Made by a program: the position numbers and the translations under genes. Positions 33,277 through 42,333 of a stretch of DNA of 64,000 nucleotides are shown here, in pieces. The notes below the pieces were generated by a model, which searched no databases, was not told the origin of the DNA, and saw nothing but the letters and a program-made list of their open reading frames with translations. Positions within the stretch are counted from its first letter, which is position 1; each line of letters begins with the position of its first letter. The DNA is from Halorubrum sp. BOL3-1 (GTDB taxonomy: Archaea > Halobacteriota > Halobacteria > Halobacteriales > Haloferacaceae): assembly GCF_004114375.1 (NCBI RefSeq), contig NZ_CP034693.1, forward strand, positions 1 through 64,000. The letters run 5' to 3'.

Positions 33277-34452
33277 GTGAGTACATTAGAGACTCATCTC
33301 CAAGAAATGGAAAGACAACTCGCCGATGTTAATCGACCCCCAGCAACGACGTTAGAAATCATTGGGGAAACCAAACGCGAGCGATACTGGGAAGACTTGT
33401 TGGTTTACTTTTTAATTCCAGATGAGCCCCACGGGTTTGGCACCGATGTAATGTCGGCGTTTTTGAAGGCACTCTCTGAGCATGGGGGGACGTCATTCTC
33501 CCCACGACGCCACAACCTCGAACAGGTTGAAGTTGAATCTCAAGTTCCAACGAGCAACGGTCCGTTCGATATACTCCTCTGGAACGAGGATGAGTGGTAC
33601 ATCGTTATTGAGTTGAAAGTCAGTGCGACTGAAACAGGAAGCCAAACGAAACGATATGCCCAAGCATCCAAGCTGGGGGACCTCAGAGTTACCCCATACG
33701 AGGGAGACAAGGAGTACGTGTATCTCACCCCAAGAAGTACAGCCTCATCAACATCCGAGAGATTTGACGACGTTTCGTGGGAGCACATTATTCCCTATTT
33801 CGAAGAAGTCCTGACAACAGGCCACGGCCACTATCCGTTGAAAAGTCATGCTCAGTTCGCTGACTACCTTGACACGATAAGACAGACACTCAACATGGAT
33901 GACTTCACAACGATCTCAAAAGAAACGAAACTGTACACCGAATACGCCGAGACGATTGACCGACTCGTTGAGGCCTACGAGAGCGATAAAGCTGAAATCT
34001 TCAATCAACTTCAAACAACGTTTTTCAACGAGCTAGCCGGCTCTAAAGAGGAATGGTCAATAAACAACCGCCCGAGTAGGTATATCAATTTCGCAAAGAA
34101 AGGCTGGGGAAACGTGGCCGGGAGTGTACAAATCGAATATGAACCCCATGTCCATCTCGATCGTGAGCATCCCGAGATACGGCTCCGACTAGATATTGAA
34201 GGCACAGGAAAAAGTCAAATACGAAATGAGCTTCACGAAACGCTGAATCAGGCAGATCGCGACACGTTGGAGAAAGCTGATTGGGAAGTTGTTGATGGGG
34301 GCTATGCGTATCTCGCGAAATCAGTGCCGTTAGACATAGATGATCCAGCAGCATCTATCCGTCATGCTATCAACGACCTCAATCAACTCCGCGAGACAGT
34401 CGAACCTTGCATCGACGAGATCGTGGCTGATCATCAGCACACCACCGACTAG
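33277..34452 (+). CDS. PD-(D/E)XK nuclease-family protein
   Basis: 391 residues starting with GTG 33277. The N-terminal half carries a PD-(D/E)XK site: ERYWEDLLVYFL, SNGPFDILLWNEDEWY (Asp) and IVIELKVSATETGSQTKRY (Glu-x-Lys). It resembles the PDDEXK_4-type proteins often found near restriction or retron-like systems. The C-terminal half is mixed alpha/beta (WSINNRPSRYINFAKKGWG) and may recognise the target. It stands alone with its own promoter region. A defence role is inferred from the domain and neighbours. Confidence 0.75.
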   Translation: MSTLETHLQEMERQLADVNRPPATTLEIIGETKRERYWEDLLVYFLIPDEPHGFGTDVMSAFLKALSEHGGTSFSPRRHNLEQVEVESQVPTSNGPFDILLWNEDEWYIVIELKVSATETGSQTKRYAQASKLGDLRVTPYEGDKEYVYLTPRSTASSTSERFDDVSWEHIIPYFEEVLTTGHGHYPLKSHAQFADYLDTIRQTLNMDDFTTISKETKLYTEYAETIDRLVEAYESDKAEIFNQLQTTFFNELAGSKEEWSINNRPSRYINFAKKGWGNVAGSVQIEYEPHVHLDREHPEIRLRLDIEGTGKSQIRNELHETLNQADRDTLEKADWEVVDGGYAYLAKSVPLDIDDPAASIRHAINDLNQLRETVEPCIDEIVADHQHTTD

Positions 34453-34564
34453 CGATACTCAGTCGTATTTGATAGATCCACGCCCTACAGCTCATACGGT
34501 ACTCCGAATATGATTTCAAAGTAGTGGGGTTCCCAACGGTCAGCCTGTCGCTCTTGATGAGATT

Positions 34565-34981
34565 TTATTTTTGGTGGGAAACAGTGATTGCGTCCGGTGG
34601 TATCCGTCCGTCAACGACGACCTCATGGCTAGTTCCAATATTTCGGCTGGGTTTCCACAGAATCATTGAATCCCAGTACCTGTGAGCAAGCATTTCGGGT
34701 TTATCGGGAGATGACAACTCCAGCTCTTCAAGTGGTGCGACTCGTGCAGTCCAAATCTTCCCCTCAATTTGGTCTACATCTATTTCAAGAAGAACTTGAT
34801 CTTCGTCAGTGGACATCTGATACGGCACAAGCGTTAGCATATTCTCTCGTGGTGGGTAATCAGGTGGCCTTGTTTCCTCGATATGATGAACAACTGAACT
34901 AGGGGGCAACTCTTCAGATGGTTCAGTAAGTCCGTTAGAGAGGATATCCTCAAGTTCGTCTCGTTTGACCGACGTGTACAT
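34565..34981 (-). CDS. Hypothetical protein, possibly ADP-ribosyltransferase fold
   Basis: 138 residues. The opening YTSVKRDELEDILSNGLTE resembles the first strand-helix of ART-fold proteins (Tyr/His-Thr, then ...ILxxGL). The end, EVVVDGRIPPDAI, resembles the last strand of KptA/DarT-like enzymes. No clear catalytic triad can be confirmed. It could be a toxin-like or RNA-modifying enzyme or simply an uncharacterised family. It is convergent with the nuclease gene and has no obvious antitoxin next to it. Confidence 0.45.
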   Translation of the reverse strand: MYTSVKRDELEDILSNGLTEPSEELPPSSVVHHIEETRPPDYPPRENMLTLVPYQMSTDEDQVLLEIDVDQIEGKIWTARVAPLEELELSSPDKPEMLAHRYWDSMILWKPSRNIGTSHEVVVDGRIPPDAITVSHQK

Positions 34982-35108
34982 ATGCTGTATACGAGGATAA
35001 TTTAGAATTTGAATATTACTATCGATACCAAATAATTACCAGTTGGTGAGTACTTTGTAGCTTTATTAGATCCGTAGTATTTCAAAACTCGAATACGTAA
35101 ATTGTGGC

Positions 35109-35390
35109 ATGTACGACCTTACTGGCTTTCAGCGAGACCTGCTGTACGTCGTTGCTGGACTTGATGACCCCCATGGACTCGCCGTCAAAGACGAACTCGA
35201 AGACTACTACGAAAAGGAGATCCACCACGGCCGGCTCTATCCAAATCTCGATACCCTTGTTGAGAAGGGACTCGTTGAGAAGAGCCAGCGCGATCGACGA
35301 ACCAACGAATACACCACTACCCGCCGAGGCACGAGAGAGATCGAAGCGCGGACTGAATGGGAAGCCGAGTATGTTGACCACGACGAGTGA
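35109..35390 (+). CDS. PadR-family transcriptional regulator (intact copy)
   Basis: 93 residues, a PadR winged helix: FQRDLLYVVAGLDDPHGLAV, then LEDYYEKEIHHGRLYPNLDT and LVEKGLVEKSQRDRRTNEY. PadR proteins in haloarchaea often regulate nearby plasmid or provirus genes. A second copy with a premature stop lies inverted at 44097-44378, and similarity extends upstream into the promoter (about 35070-35110). The ATG at 35109 is shared by both copies. Confidence 0.9.
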   Translation: MYDLTGFQRDLLYVVAGLDDPHGLAVKDELEDYYEKEIHHGRLYPNLDTLVEKGLVEKSQRDRRTNEYTTTRRGTREIEARTEWEAEYVDHDE

Positions 35391-35599
35391 CTGAACTGCT
35401 ATACTTGAGAGCAGTTCACAGGTTACTGTGAGTATCGATATACGTCAGATTGTGCCTTCGTCAGTTTTTCTTTGTCAACTAATTATGAAAGTGCTCGACT
35501 GGTACTCGATTTTGGTCGGTCAGTTGCTGTTACAATTTCAAACGTCGTGGAAAGTAATCACACTAATTAGTTAGTCTGTATAGTTGTGCTAAGTAGTTG

Positions 35600-35693
35600 T
35601 ACTTCTGTCTCATATAGTTATACTAGTTAGTACAACTAGTTAGGCTAGATGGTCTGTCTGACGTATCTTTATTACCAGACAGTCTAACTGAGA
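35600..35693 (+). promoter_or_regulatory. Repeat-rich operator/partition-site candidate upstream of parA
   Basis: Two ctagttag units separated by five bases (around 35623-35643) lie among further tagtt-type repeats. They are followed by an imperfect inverted repeat ggtctgtctg (35651-35660) and ccagacagtc (35675-35684) that encloses a TATA-like atctttatta. The arrangement suits autorepression by a ParA partner and/or a centromere-like site. ATG of parA is at 35698, which implies a short or absent leader. Confidence 0.5.
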
Positions 35694-35697
35694 TATC

Positions 35698-36531
35698 ATG
35701 CTTACATACACGACGTACTCCGAAGCTGGGGGCGTCGGGAAAACAACGCTCGCGTCAAATCTCGCAGACGCCCACGCCCAGCACGGTCGCGATGTCCTCG
35801 CAATCGATCTTGACCCACAGAATGGCTCGCTCACGTACCTCCTCGGTGTCGACGCCCCACGTGAGGACAGCGACGCCGACAACATCGCCCGCCACATTAT
35901 CGACCGGCCGAAAGGAGACTTCGACGAGCTCATTAAGAAGACGCCATACGGGTTTGACCTTGTGCCGAGTCACAACATGCTAGAGAACCTCGGCGATCTC
36001 CTCGGCCAGGCAGAGTCGATAGCAGAGGACCTCAGCGAGGAGTTCAACCGCTGGGATCGGCTCCGGGAAGTGTTGCTCAACACCAGCGTGCCCGACGAGT
36101 ACGACACAATCATCGTAGACCCCCCGGCAACTGCGGGCCCGCACCTCTACAACGCGATCGGCGCAACGCGCTCGCTTGTGGTCCCACTAGAGCCGACCGG
36201 GAAGGGGCTACAATCGATCATGGGGCTTCGCGACGTTGTCCAGGGCTTTGAAGACACAGTCGGTGTGACGGTCGGTGTACTCGCGGTTGTTCCGAACGGC
36301 GTCGGTAGGACTACAGACCAACAACAGTATCTAGAACGGCTCTGTGAGCTCGGCTACGACGCTCCAGTCGCAATTGGCGATCGGTCGTCACTGTTCGAGG
36401 GGTGCTGGGACGTTCAGCGGACGGCGTTCTCGTACGTCGATGAGGTCCGCAACCGGAAGCGCGATCACGAGATGGAGACGCTCGAGGATCTCCACACACT
36501 AGCGCGGCATCTTGAAGAGGTGAGCGCCTGA
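35698..36531 (+). CDS. parA: ParA/Soj-type partition ATPase (module 1)
   Basis: 277 residues with the deviant Walker A GGVGKTTLASNL, Walker A' DLDPQNGSLT and Walker B YDTIIVDPPATAG. It moves plasmid or chromosome loci by dynamic DNA binding. Its stop overlaps the start of the next gene by one base (tgatg), so the two form an operon. The repeat-rich segment upstream is a candidate binding site. A second ParA on the opposite strand at 42326-43105 has a different sequence and partner. Confidence 0.92.
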   Translation: MLTYTTYSEAGGVGKTTLASNLADAHAQHGRDVLAIDLDPQNGSLTYLLGVDAPREDSDADNIARHIIDRPKGDFDELIKKTPYGFDLVPSHNMLENLGDLLGQAESIAEDLSEEFNRWDRLREVLLNTSVPDEYDTIIVDPPATAGPHLYNAIGATRSLVVPLEPTGKGLQSIMGLRDVVQGFEDTVGVTVGVLAVVPNGVGRTTDQQQYLERLCELGYDAPVAIGDRSSLFEGCWDVQRTAFSYVDEVRNRKRDHEMETLEDLHTLARHLEEVSA

Positions 36532-36962
36532 TGGCGAACGGAATGAAGTCCGGTGCCGGCGACGACCCGTTCGCAGACGATGACGATCAGGAGGACAGCG
36601 TCGACGAGAAAACTGTAGAGTCGGCTCCAGAGCCCCACCACGAGGACCTCCACGAGGAAACCAGCGAGCCAGATTCGACCTCGGCGATGCCGGGTATACC
36701 GGATCACCCCGGTGATGTTGAGGCGACGCTGCCGTGGATCCACCGTCGCGACGGCGTCAAGGACGATCGTAGCCACAAGACGGTCCACTACACCGAACAC
36801 ACCCTGAAGCGCGAGCGTCGCGAGCTGCTCGGGGCCGTCGAAGACGAGCTCGGAGAAGACGTCGAGCTCACAGACGCTCGGGAGGCGGCGTACCTCGTCG
36901 GGATGGACCACGTCGAGGAGGTTGCGGACCTCCTCCAGGAGTGGGGCTACGCGATAGAGTAA
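36531..36962 (+). CDS. Acidic partner protein of ParA module 1
   Basis: 143 residues. A disordered acidic N-terminal half is followed by a folded part, VHYTEHTLKRERRELLGAVE then LTDAREAAYLVGMDHVEEVA, which could form a small DNA-binding or ParA-activating domain. Overlap with parA and position make it the likely ParB-like or adaptor protein, but no ParB or ribbon-helix-helix signature is certain. Family not recognised. Confidence 0.65.
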   Translation: MANGMKSGAGDDPFADDDDQEDSVDEKTVESAPEPHHEDLHEETSEPDSTSAMPGIPDHPGDVEATLPWIHRRDGVKDDRSHKTVHYTEHTLKRERRELLGAVEDELGEDVELTDAREAAYLVGMDHVEEVADLLQEWGYAIE

Positions 36963-37205
36963 GAGTCAGATATTATATAGCGAGATGTAATATACTTCAC
37001 TTCAATAACGGGGTGTTCCCGCTGATCGATCCCGGATTGAAGCGTGTTTACCCCGGCTTTGAGGTGGATAGATCTACCTCTTCGCGGGTGTGAACCCGCC
37101 AGACACCACGTTTCCGGTGGTTATATACCTAGATTTTGGGATAAACCAGGCTATCCAGAAACCTAGGACTGTATCGTTTTTCCGCTGCGGCCACCAACCT
37201 TCTGT

Positions 37206-37367
37206 ATGCCCACGTTCGCCGTCAACTGTCCGGGGTGCGGAGTCTCGAAAGAACACATGACGACGACCGCGAACAAGATCGGCGTCCACTGTAGTTGCGG
37301 CATCAGCTTCAGCGTCAACATCGAGGAACAGACCGTCGACGACTGGTGGGAGCGCAAGGGGTCTTAA
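37206..37367 (+). CDS. 53-residue zinc-ribbon microprotein
   Basis: ATG 37206 encodes a short protein with NCPGCGVSKEH and VHCSCGISF, that is CxxC and CxC pairs (Cys8, Cys11, Cys29, Cys31) forming a zinc ribbon, and ends DDWWERKGS. High coding quality relative to AT-rich flanks supports a real gene. Zinc-ribbon microproteins are common in haloarchaea and act as regulators or adaptors; the role here is unknown. It lies downstream of the ParA module on the same strand. Confidence 0.65.
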   Translation: MPTFAVNCPGCGVSKEHMTTTANKIGVHCSCGISFSVNIEEQTVDDWWERKGS

Positions 37368-37618
37368 CCAACAGGTAGAACATATTGGTCTCCTATGTTG
37401 GTTAATATTGAGAAGATCCAACACTTCGTATCCATGTAGTCGCTGCTCGCTATCTACCCTAAACAGCGAGACATCATTTGAGTAGCTTTAGATTTAACCT
37501 ACAATTATCTATTAGACACCAGATTGTTGGTTAACACAATTCGTCTGTAGTTCTACCTAACTCCGAGCAATGCTGATAGGGAAATTCAGAGATACAGTAT
37601 AAAAGAGAGAAGACGAGC
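37368..37618. other. AT-rich gap, no gene seen
   Basis: Stops in all frames. No repeat recognised. Confidence 0.4.
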
Positions 37619-37858
37619 TTAGCGGTCGCGAGCGACCGCCGGGCAATCGTGGACGGCAATCCGTTCTGGGAGCCCGGTCGCTCCACAGACGGGACACTCT
37701 ACGAGCGGCGTCGGCGGGAGGTTGCGACACTGCTCGCGGGCTGCCTCGAGATGCGCGCGGACGACGGGCGACTCACACCGCGTGATCGCCTGTGCGAGAT
37801 GCATCTCGAGTGCTTCGCGAGCCGTCCGTTCGGGCGTGCGTCTCTCGCGACCAGTCAT
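37619..37858 (-). CDS. Small zinc-finger protein
   Basis: 79 residues. A helical N-terminus (ARE ALEMHLAQAITRCESP) is followed by ECPVCGATGLPERIAVHDC, a CxxC...HxxxC-type zinc site. Similar short proteins occur on haloarchaeal plasmids. Start ATG 37858. The function is unknown; binding of nucleic acid or protein is inferred from the finger only. No operon partner is visible. Confidence 0.6.
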   Translation of the reverse strand: MTGRERRTPERTAREALEMHLAQAITRCESPVVRAHLEAAREQCRNLPPTPLVECPVCGATGLPERIAVHDCPAVARDR

Positions 37859-38054
37859 CGCAATCTTCCCGGTCGTCGGGTGGCGGTAGTCAGATGTCGA
37901 GACGACGGTCTGTCGGTGGACATCCGATACTTAGCTTTGAGAGGGGAACAGCCGCTAACCACATCAGTATTACCGATTTCTGGAGTGACTAATGCGCCCA
38001 TCTCTTTCTTACCGCACTTTCCCTTGGGCGCTCTTGGGTAGAGGATTGTTGTGA

Positions 38055-38074
38055 GGGCTCGTTAGCTCAGGTGG
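38055..38074 (+). other. tRNA 5'-end-like fragment
   Basis: The sequence gggctcgttagctcaggtgg matches the acceptor arm and A-box region of a tRNA (TAGCTCAGGTGG), but no anticodon arm, T-loop or 3' half follows. It may be a scar of integration at a tRNA gene or chance. Confidence 0.3.
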
Positions 38075-38201
38075 GTTCCAAGAAGCCAAGGTTCAGCTAT
38101 GTTCACGACCGTTCTGGAGGGGAAGCTCAAAAGAGCCGAGTTTGTAAAACCGCAAGACAGCTTGCCACCAACAATCTACGCCACAAGAGCGCTGTAGAAT
38201 A

Positions 38202-39899
38202 TTACTCTTGGTTAAGCCCTGCCTCAATAGCCTCCAACGACTCCGCAGTCTGTGTCATAATTTGGGCGTAAGCGTCTCGATAATCGCGCACAGGCCGCTG
38301 AAGACCTGCTGCCTCAATCGCACGCTTCCATTCACTAGTCCCCCTGTGCGCACCGTGCTGACGTAGTCCGTAGACGGCATTCAACGGGTCAAGAAGCTCC
38401 CCGGCTTCGTTATCATTGAAGAGATAGGCTGTCAGTTCATAAAGTGCCGACTTCGTGCCATTCACGTCACTAGCACGATTCTCAGGCAGGAAGTCCTTGA
38501 TCTCCTCAAGATGAGCGTCCATCCGCTCAAACAGTACTTTGTTGAGAGCGACCATCGAATCAACTAATTGGTCCTGATCGTTGCGAGCCGGCATAATTAC
38601 TGCCTCTACTTCGTCGCTTGAATCGAGATCACCAATCAGCGGTGTCCCGTGGATCTGCTCGAAAGTTTCGCTCAACTTGTCGAGAGTACTCAGTACACGG
38701 GTACTGTAAGATGGGTGGTCGTCTTGGTCAACGAATTCTGCGAGGATCTGAGTTTTGTGGGCGTCGTTAGGGAGCTGGCCGATGGAAGCTTGATTATGTA
38801 CCTTCCAATGTGGAAGCTCATGATTAGGTAGCTTCTGTAGATCGTCAACGAACAGCACGACTTCGTGTTCCTCATTTCTGAAGATGGTTGCTATAGTGAG
38901 ATCTTGGTACTCAATGGTACCCATCTCGGTTGTGGTCCATTCAACTTTCCCTTCTGGTGAATCGACGTATTTCTCCAAGACATCCATCTCGAAGTATACC
39001 CAATCTATCGGAACATGACTTGATTGTGCCTCTAAGTCGGATACCGATACTTCGTTACCACCTCCAGTGATGAATTCAATCTGCTTGTTTTTTTCCAAGC
39101 GACGAGCTACACTTGCGTCCTTGGCTGTTGGTAAAATCGGACTGAGCCAGTGTAATTCCCCAAGGCGATAGGAGGGGGATACTGGAACGTGTTTCAAACT
39201 GCGGGCGGCCGGCCCATCGAATACGTTAACTGAAACTTCTAATTCTTCATCTACATCCAGATCAAAACTGTCGTCGTGCACTCTACGACTCTCAAAGTAT
39301 CCGATTACGAGAGCTACATCACGAGCATTGAGATAGTCCAATAAGTAGCTTGTCTGAATGTTCATCCACTGGATATTATTTCCTTGGGAGGGTACATCAC
39401 TGAATGCCTTCTCCTCCCACTCCTCTCCACTGAACCGAACAACTGGCTCCTCCGTATGATATGTTATATAGTTGTTAGTTCCTTCCTCAATCAAATCATA
39501 ATACCCGATGAATCCGGGTTCCAACTGCGGTCGATTGTACCGGAATGAGGTGAGAAATCGTTCAAGTTCAACATCGCCAAATGTTTGCGTTGTCCCATCG
39601 TCCCAAAGATATCCCGTTGGGGGCCTTCCAACTCGCCCACCTCCAGAAAACTCCAGCTCGTTTGTCCTTCCGTAGGGGTCCTCATCTCGGAGCGAATCCA
39701 AAGCATCCAATTGCACTAATGCAGGAAAAGCACTGATATACTGCTCAAGTTCGCCATTCGGAGTCTCAATAGTTGTAGACCCTTGCTGGTAAACCCGCGT
39801 CCAATTCCCGCTAAATGGCTCATAAGAATCTGACTTGGCGAATTTCAGCCACGCTGAGAGCTTGTCCGGTGCGATAGGATTTTCGAAGACGTGAAACAT
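38202..39899 (-). CDS. Large protein of unknown function, possible C-terminal HEPN
   Basis: 565 residues, mostly alpha/beta, no membrane segments. I do not recognise the family. The last 110 residues are helical (ALYELTAYLFNDNEAGELL) and contain LRQHGAHRG. Arg513-x4-His518 there fits the Rx4-6H catalytic motif of HEPN RNases, found in many abortive-infection and toxin proteins. The middle has a beta-rich region (VEWTTTEMGTIEYQDLTIAT). Its start faces, across 270 bp, the start of a PD-(D/E)XK protein gene (40170). A two-gene defence unit is an inference, not recognition. Confidence 0.6.
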   Translation of the reverse strand: MFHVFENPIAPDKLSAWLKFAKSDSYEPFSGNWTRVYQQGSTTIETPNGELEQYISAFPALVQLDALDSLRDEDPYGRTNELEFSGGGRVGRPPTGYLWDDGTTQTFGDVELERFLTSFRYNRPQLEPGFIGYYDLIEEGTNNYITYHTEEPVVRFSGEEWEEKAFSDVPSQGNNIQWMNIQTSYLLDYLNARDVALVIGYFESRRVHDDSFDLDVDEELEVSVNVFDGPAARSLKHVPVSPSYRLGELHWLSPILPTAKDASVARRLEKNKQIEFITGGGNEVSVSDLEAQSSHVPIDWVYFEMDVLEKYVDSPEGKVEWTTTEMGTIEYQDLTIATIFRNEEHEVVLFVDDLQKLPNHELPHWKVHNQASIGQLPNDAHKTQILAEFVDQDDHPSYSTRVLSTLDKLSETFEQIHGTPLIGDLDSSDEVEAVIMPARNDQDQLVDSMVALNKVLFERMDAHLEEIKDFLPENRASDVNGTKSALYELTAYLFNDNEAGELLDPLNAVYGLRQHGAHRGTSEWKRAIEAAGLQRPVRDYRDAYAQIMTQTAESLEAIEAGLNQE

Positions 39900-40169
39900 G
39901 ATAGAGAGTCTGATGGAATCCTAAAGAGAATACCGGTGGCACTAATCAGGGATAACGGAATAAAGTGTAGTCTCAATGCTGATCTCATCCTCTATATACA
40001 GCAATCGGCTTGTGACAAGAACGAGGTAGGTGAGTTTAGTGCCGCTGAATAGAACGCGCGTATGTAGCATCAAAACATACGTATGGATCCGATAGAATTG
40101 CCAGAGACGATTGAATAACCTGAAGATGGTAGGCTTATACTTTTTAATAAGGATACACTTTGTTGCCAT

Positions 40170-40697
40170 ATGGTGAAGATCCCTGAACCACACAATCTTG
40201 ATGAAATCAAAAAAAGAGGCAGTACTAACAAACACATTGTCAAACGGGTGGCGGACACATCTTCATCGGAAGGATTGGATAGTGATAAAGAAGACAAGAT
40301 TTTCGAAGTATGGGTCGAGAGTATCAAACCGGAAGATGTGACCCGCTTTGATCCCTATCAAGGACGGTACCCAGCAATATCGGGTAACCGGTTACAGGAT
40401 CATCTATTGGTATACAAAGAAGTTGAGTTGGGTGGCTATCGGATCGATAGCATAATTCGCCACTCTGACAGTACGTGGGAACTTGTTGAAGTCAAAACTG
40501 AGGCAGGTCTTAATCTCGGAGTTATTGGACACCTCTTATCGAAGAGAGCACAGTTCGAAGATATATTCCAAGTCAAACCAGAAAAAATTAAAATGACGGT
40601 CTTAACTAACGGTCGTAACGGATCATTTCAAACGATTCTCTCCAAGGTGAATAAGCAATATAGTATAGATGTTGGATTAGAAGAAATTCAGATCTGA
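40170..40697 (+). CDS. Small PD-(D/E)XK nuclease-like protein
   Basis: 175 residues. The nuclease core is RIDSIIRHSDSTWELVEVK, with Asp then Glu-x-Lys at the end, followed by a helix LNLGVIGHLLSKRAQFEDIF and a strand MTVLTNGRNG, as expected for PD-(D/E)XK folds. The N-terminus is basic. Similar domains occur in restriction and defence enzymes. It is divergent from the 565-residue gene and shares its promoter region; nothing else is nearby on its strand for 390 bp. Confidence 0.65.
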   Translation: MVKIPEPHNLDEIKKRGSTNKHIVKRVADTSSSEGLDSDKEDKIFEVWVESIKPEDVTRFDPYQGRYPAISGNRLQDHLLVYKEVELGGYRIDSIIRHSDSTWELVEVKTEAGLNLGVIGHLLSKRAQFEDIFQVKPEKIKMTVLTNGRNGSFQTILSKVNKQYSIDVGLEEIQI

Positions 40698-41093
40698 GCA
40701 TCGGACAGTTAGCAGGATTAAATGAGTAGAGTGTGCGCACACCCCGGCATTGAGAGATCACTTGCTGCTAGATCTACTCTCTGTATCTTACAGGGTTGTC
40801 TTACCAGCCGGTGGATAGCTCTCGCTCTCCTGCGCTAAGTCGTTCACTTGTACTGACTGAAGTCCACTCCGTACGTGGCAATTAAGCCGTGACCTCAACA
40901 GGGCCTCCGAAGCGTGTGGTATCCAAAATCTGTATATCGGCTGTAATCTGTCTTAGATGGCCCCTGCGAACGTGACCGACTGGTTGCCATCAACTACAGG
41001 GTACGCACGTGTCTCGGTTGTTGAGTAGACTCTAGATGGTCTGTTCAATTAGCGGCCGAATGGTTATGACGCCGCTCAGGTAACGTGGTGGTA
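40698..41093. other. Intergenic region without recognised feature
   Basis: No gene or repeat stands out. GC is higher than in the gap at 32.9 kb. It presumably contains the hicBA promoter. Confidence 0.4.
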
Positions 41094-41396
41094 ATGAGCA
41101 CCGAAACGAGTACGAACGACGACGTCCGGAGTGGGCGAACAATTACGCTCACTCAGGCGGACGATGGCTGGTGGGTCGCCCGTGACGAGGCGACCGGTGT
41201 CGCAAGCCAGGGTGAGACGCGGCAAGATGCCCTCGACAATCTTGACGAGGCGGTTGCACTTCACAAGGGAGAAACCGGTGATTCGGTCGACAGTTGGGAG
41301 GAAGAAAAAGAGGTGCTTGACGAACTCGGTATCGATCCTGATGAAGTACAGCAGGCTCGCGACGAGCACGATGGCCTCCCCGAGTTCATGCAGTAA
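41094..41396 (+). CDS. hicB: HicB-like antitoxin
   Basis: About 100 residues with the partial RNase H fold of HicB: GRTITLTQADDGWWVARDEA, then GVASQGETRQDALDNLDEAV. It should neutralise and co-repress the HicA toxin encoded five bases downstream. ATG 41094 is preferred; an in-frame GTG at 41085 is possible. The C-terminal acidic tail probably contacts HicA. Confidence 0.85.
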   Translation: MSTETSTNDDVRSGRTITLTQADDGWWVARDEATGVASQGETRQDALDNLDEAVALHKGETGDSVDSWEEEKEVLDELGIDPDEVQQARDEHDGLPEFMQ

Positions 41397-41401
41397 GTCG
41401 G

Positions 41402-41650
41402 ATGGGAGTGCCTGATTTTTCCGGACGCGATGTCATCAAAGCACTCTCGAAAAATCGCTTTGTCATCGTTGATCGAACCGGCAGCCACGTTAAACTGCGA
41501 TACGAGCATCCGACGAACGACGACGATGTCCGCGTTGTCTCCGTCCCGCAATATGATCGGATCCGAACCGGGACACTACGCAACATCGTAGACCAGTCTG
41601 GAGCGGAAGACTTTGAGAAGTGGTGTCTGTGGATCGACCGGCAGTGCTGA
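41402..41650 (+). CDS. hicA: HicA-like mRNA interferase toxin
   Basis: 82 residues with the dsRBD-like HicA fold: SGRDVIKALSKNRFVIVD, then the catalytic histidine in GSHVKLRYEHP, and VPQYDRIRTGTLRNIVDQSG. The order HicB-HicA is the reverse of the classical order but common in archaea. The intact histidine predicts activity. Confidence 0.88.
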   Translation: MGVPDFSGRDVIKALSKNRFVIVDRTGSHVKLRYEHPTNDDDVRVVSVPQYDRIRTGTLRNIVDQSGAEDFEKWCLWIDRQC

Positions 41651-41901
41651 TAGGTTACCTAACTCATGACCACCACTGGCTCGAATATCGTTGTGTGGGA
41701 CTACTGTTCTGGATAGGTTAATCTCGAGATATAGCACTATACTCACTGAAAACGTGGTTTCTGGCGCTCTCATGCCTTTGAGGAGGCCGATCCTTGTGGC
41801 TCGAAGCAGGGTAAACACGCCTCGATCCGGGATCCATTCGGAGGAACTCCCCGTTATCGAAGCGTAGTATATCAGATCTCGGTATAGAAAGTTCGCAGCC
41901 G

Positions 41902-42333
41902 CTACTCGTCAAGGCTGAGCTCTTCCTCGATCGACGACTCCCCCAGTGCTGCCCGAACTGCCGCCGGGTAGAACTCCTCGTTCTTCGGCATATCCTCGCC
42001 GTGTCGGCGTCGCCACTCGACGTTCAGTTCCGAGTAGCGTAGTTGTAGGTCGTCAACAAGCGTCTCTGGAAGGTACATGTTCACATTCTTTCGCTCTCGG
42101 ACAGTCCCGCTGCTCTCTCCGTTCTCCTCGCTCTCTGCGTTCATTTTGCTCTTTGACATCTTTGAGGTTTCTGCGCTCTTTGAGGTCTTTGACGTATTTG
42201 ATGTGTTTGATGTCTCTATCGTCTCTGAGGTTGACGGATCGTCCTCGGGGACGGCATCGTCATGATCGTCGTCATCGTGGTCGTAACGGTCGTCCCACGG
42301 GTTCCGATCGCGCTTCTCATCACTGTCAGGCAT
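41902..42333 (-). CDS. ParA-module 2 partner, putative DNA-binding protein
   Basis: 143 residues. A long acidic, Ser/Thr-rich segment (repeated TSN/TSK units) precedes a C-terminal RERKNVNMYLPETLVDDLQ, which resembles ribbon-helix-helix proteins, and a helix ending EEELSLDE. ATG 42333 overlaps the end of parA by eight bases, so the two are cotranscribed. It is probably the centromere-binding partner. Confidence 0.7.
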   Translation of the reverse strand: MPDSDEKRDRNPWDDRYDHDDDDHDDAVPEDDPSTSETIETSNTSNTSKTSKSAETSKMSKSKMNAESEENGESSGTVRERKNVNMYLPETLVDDLQLRYSELNVEWRRRHGEDMPKNEEFYPAAVRAALGESSIEEELSLDE

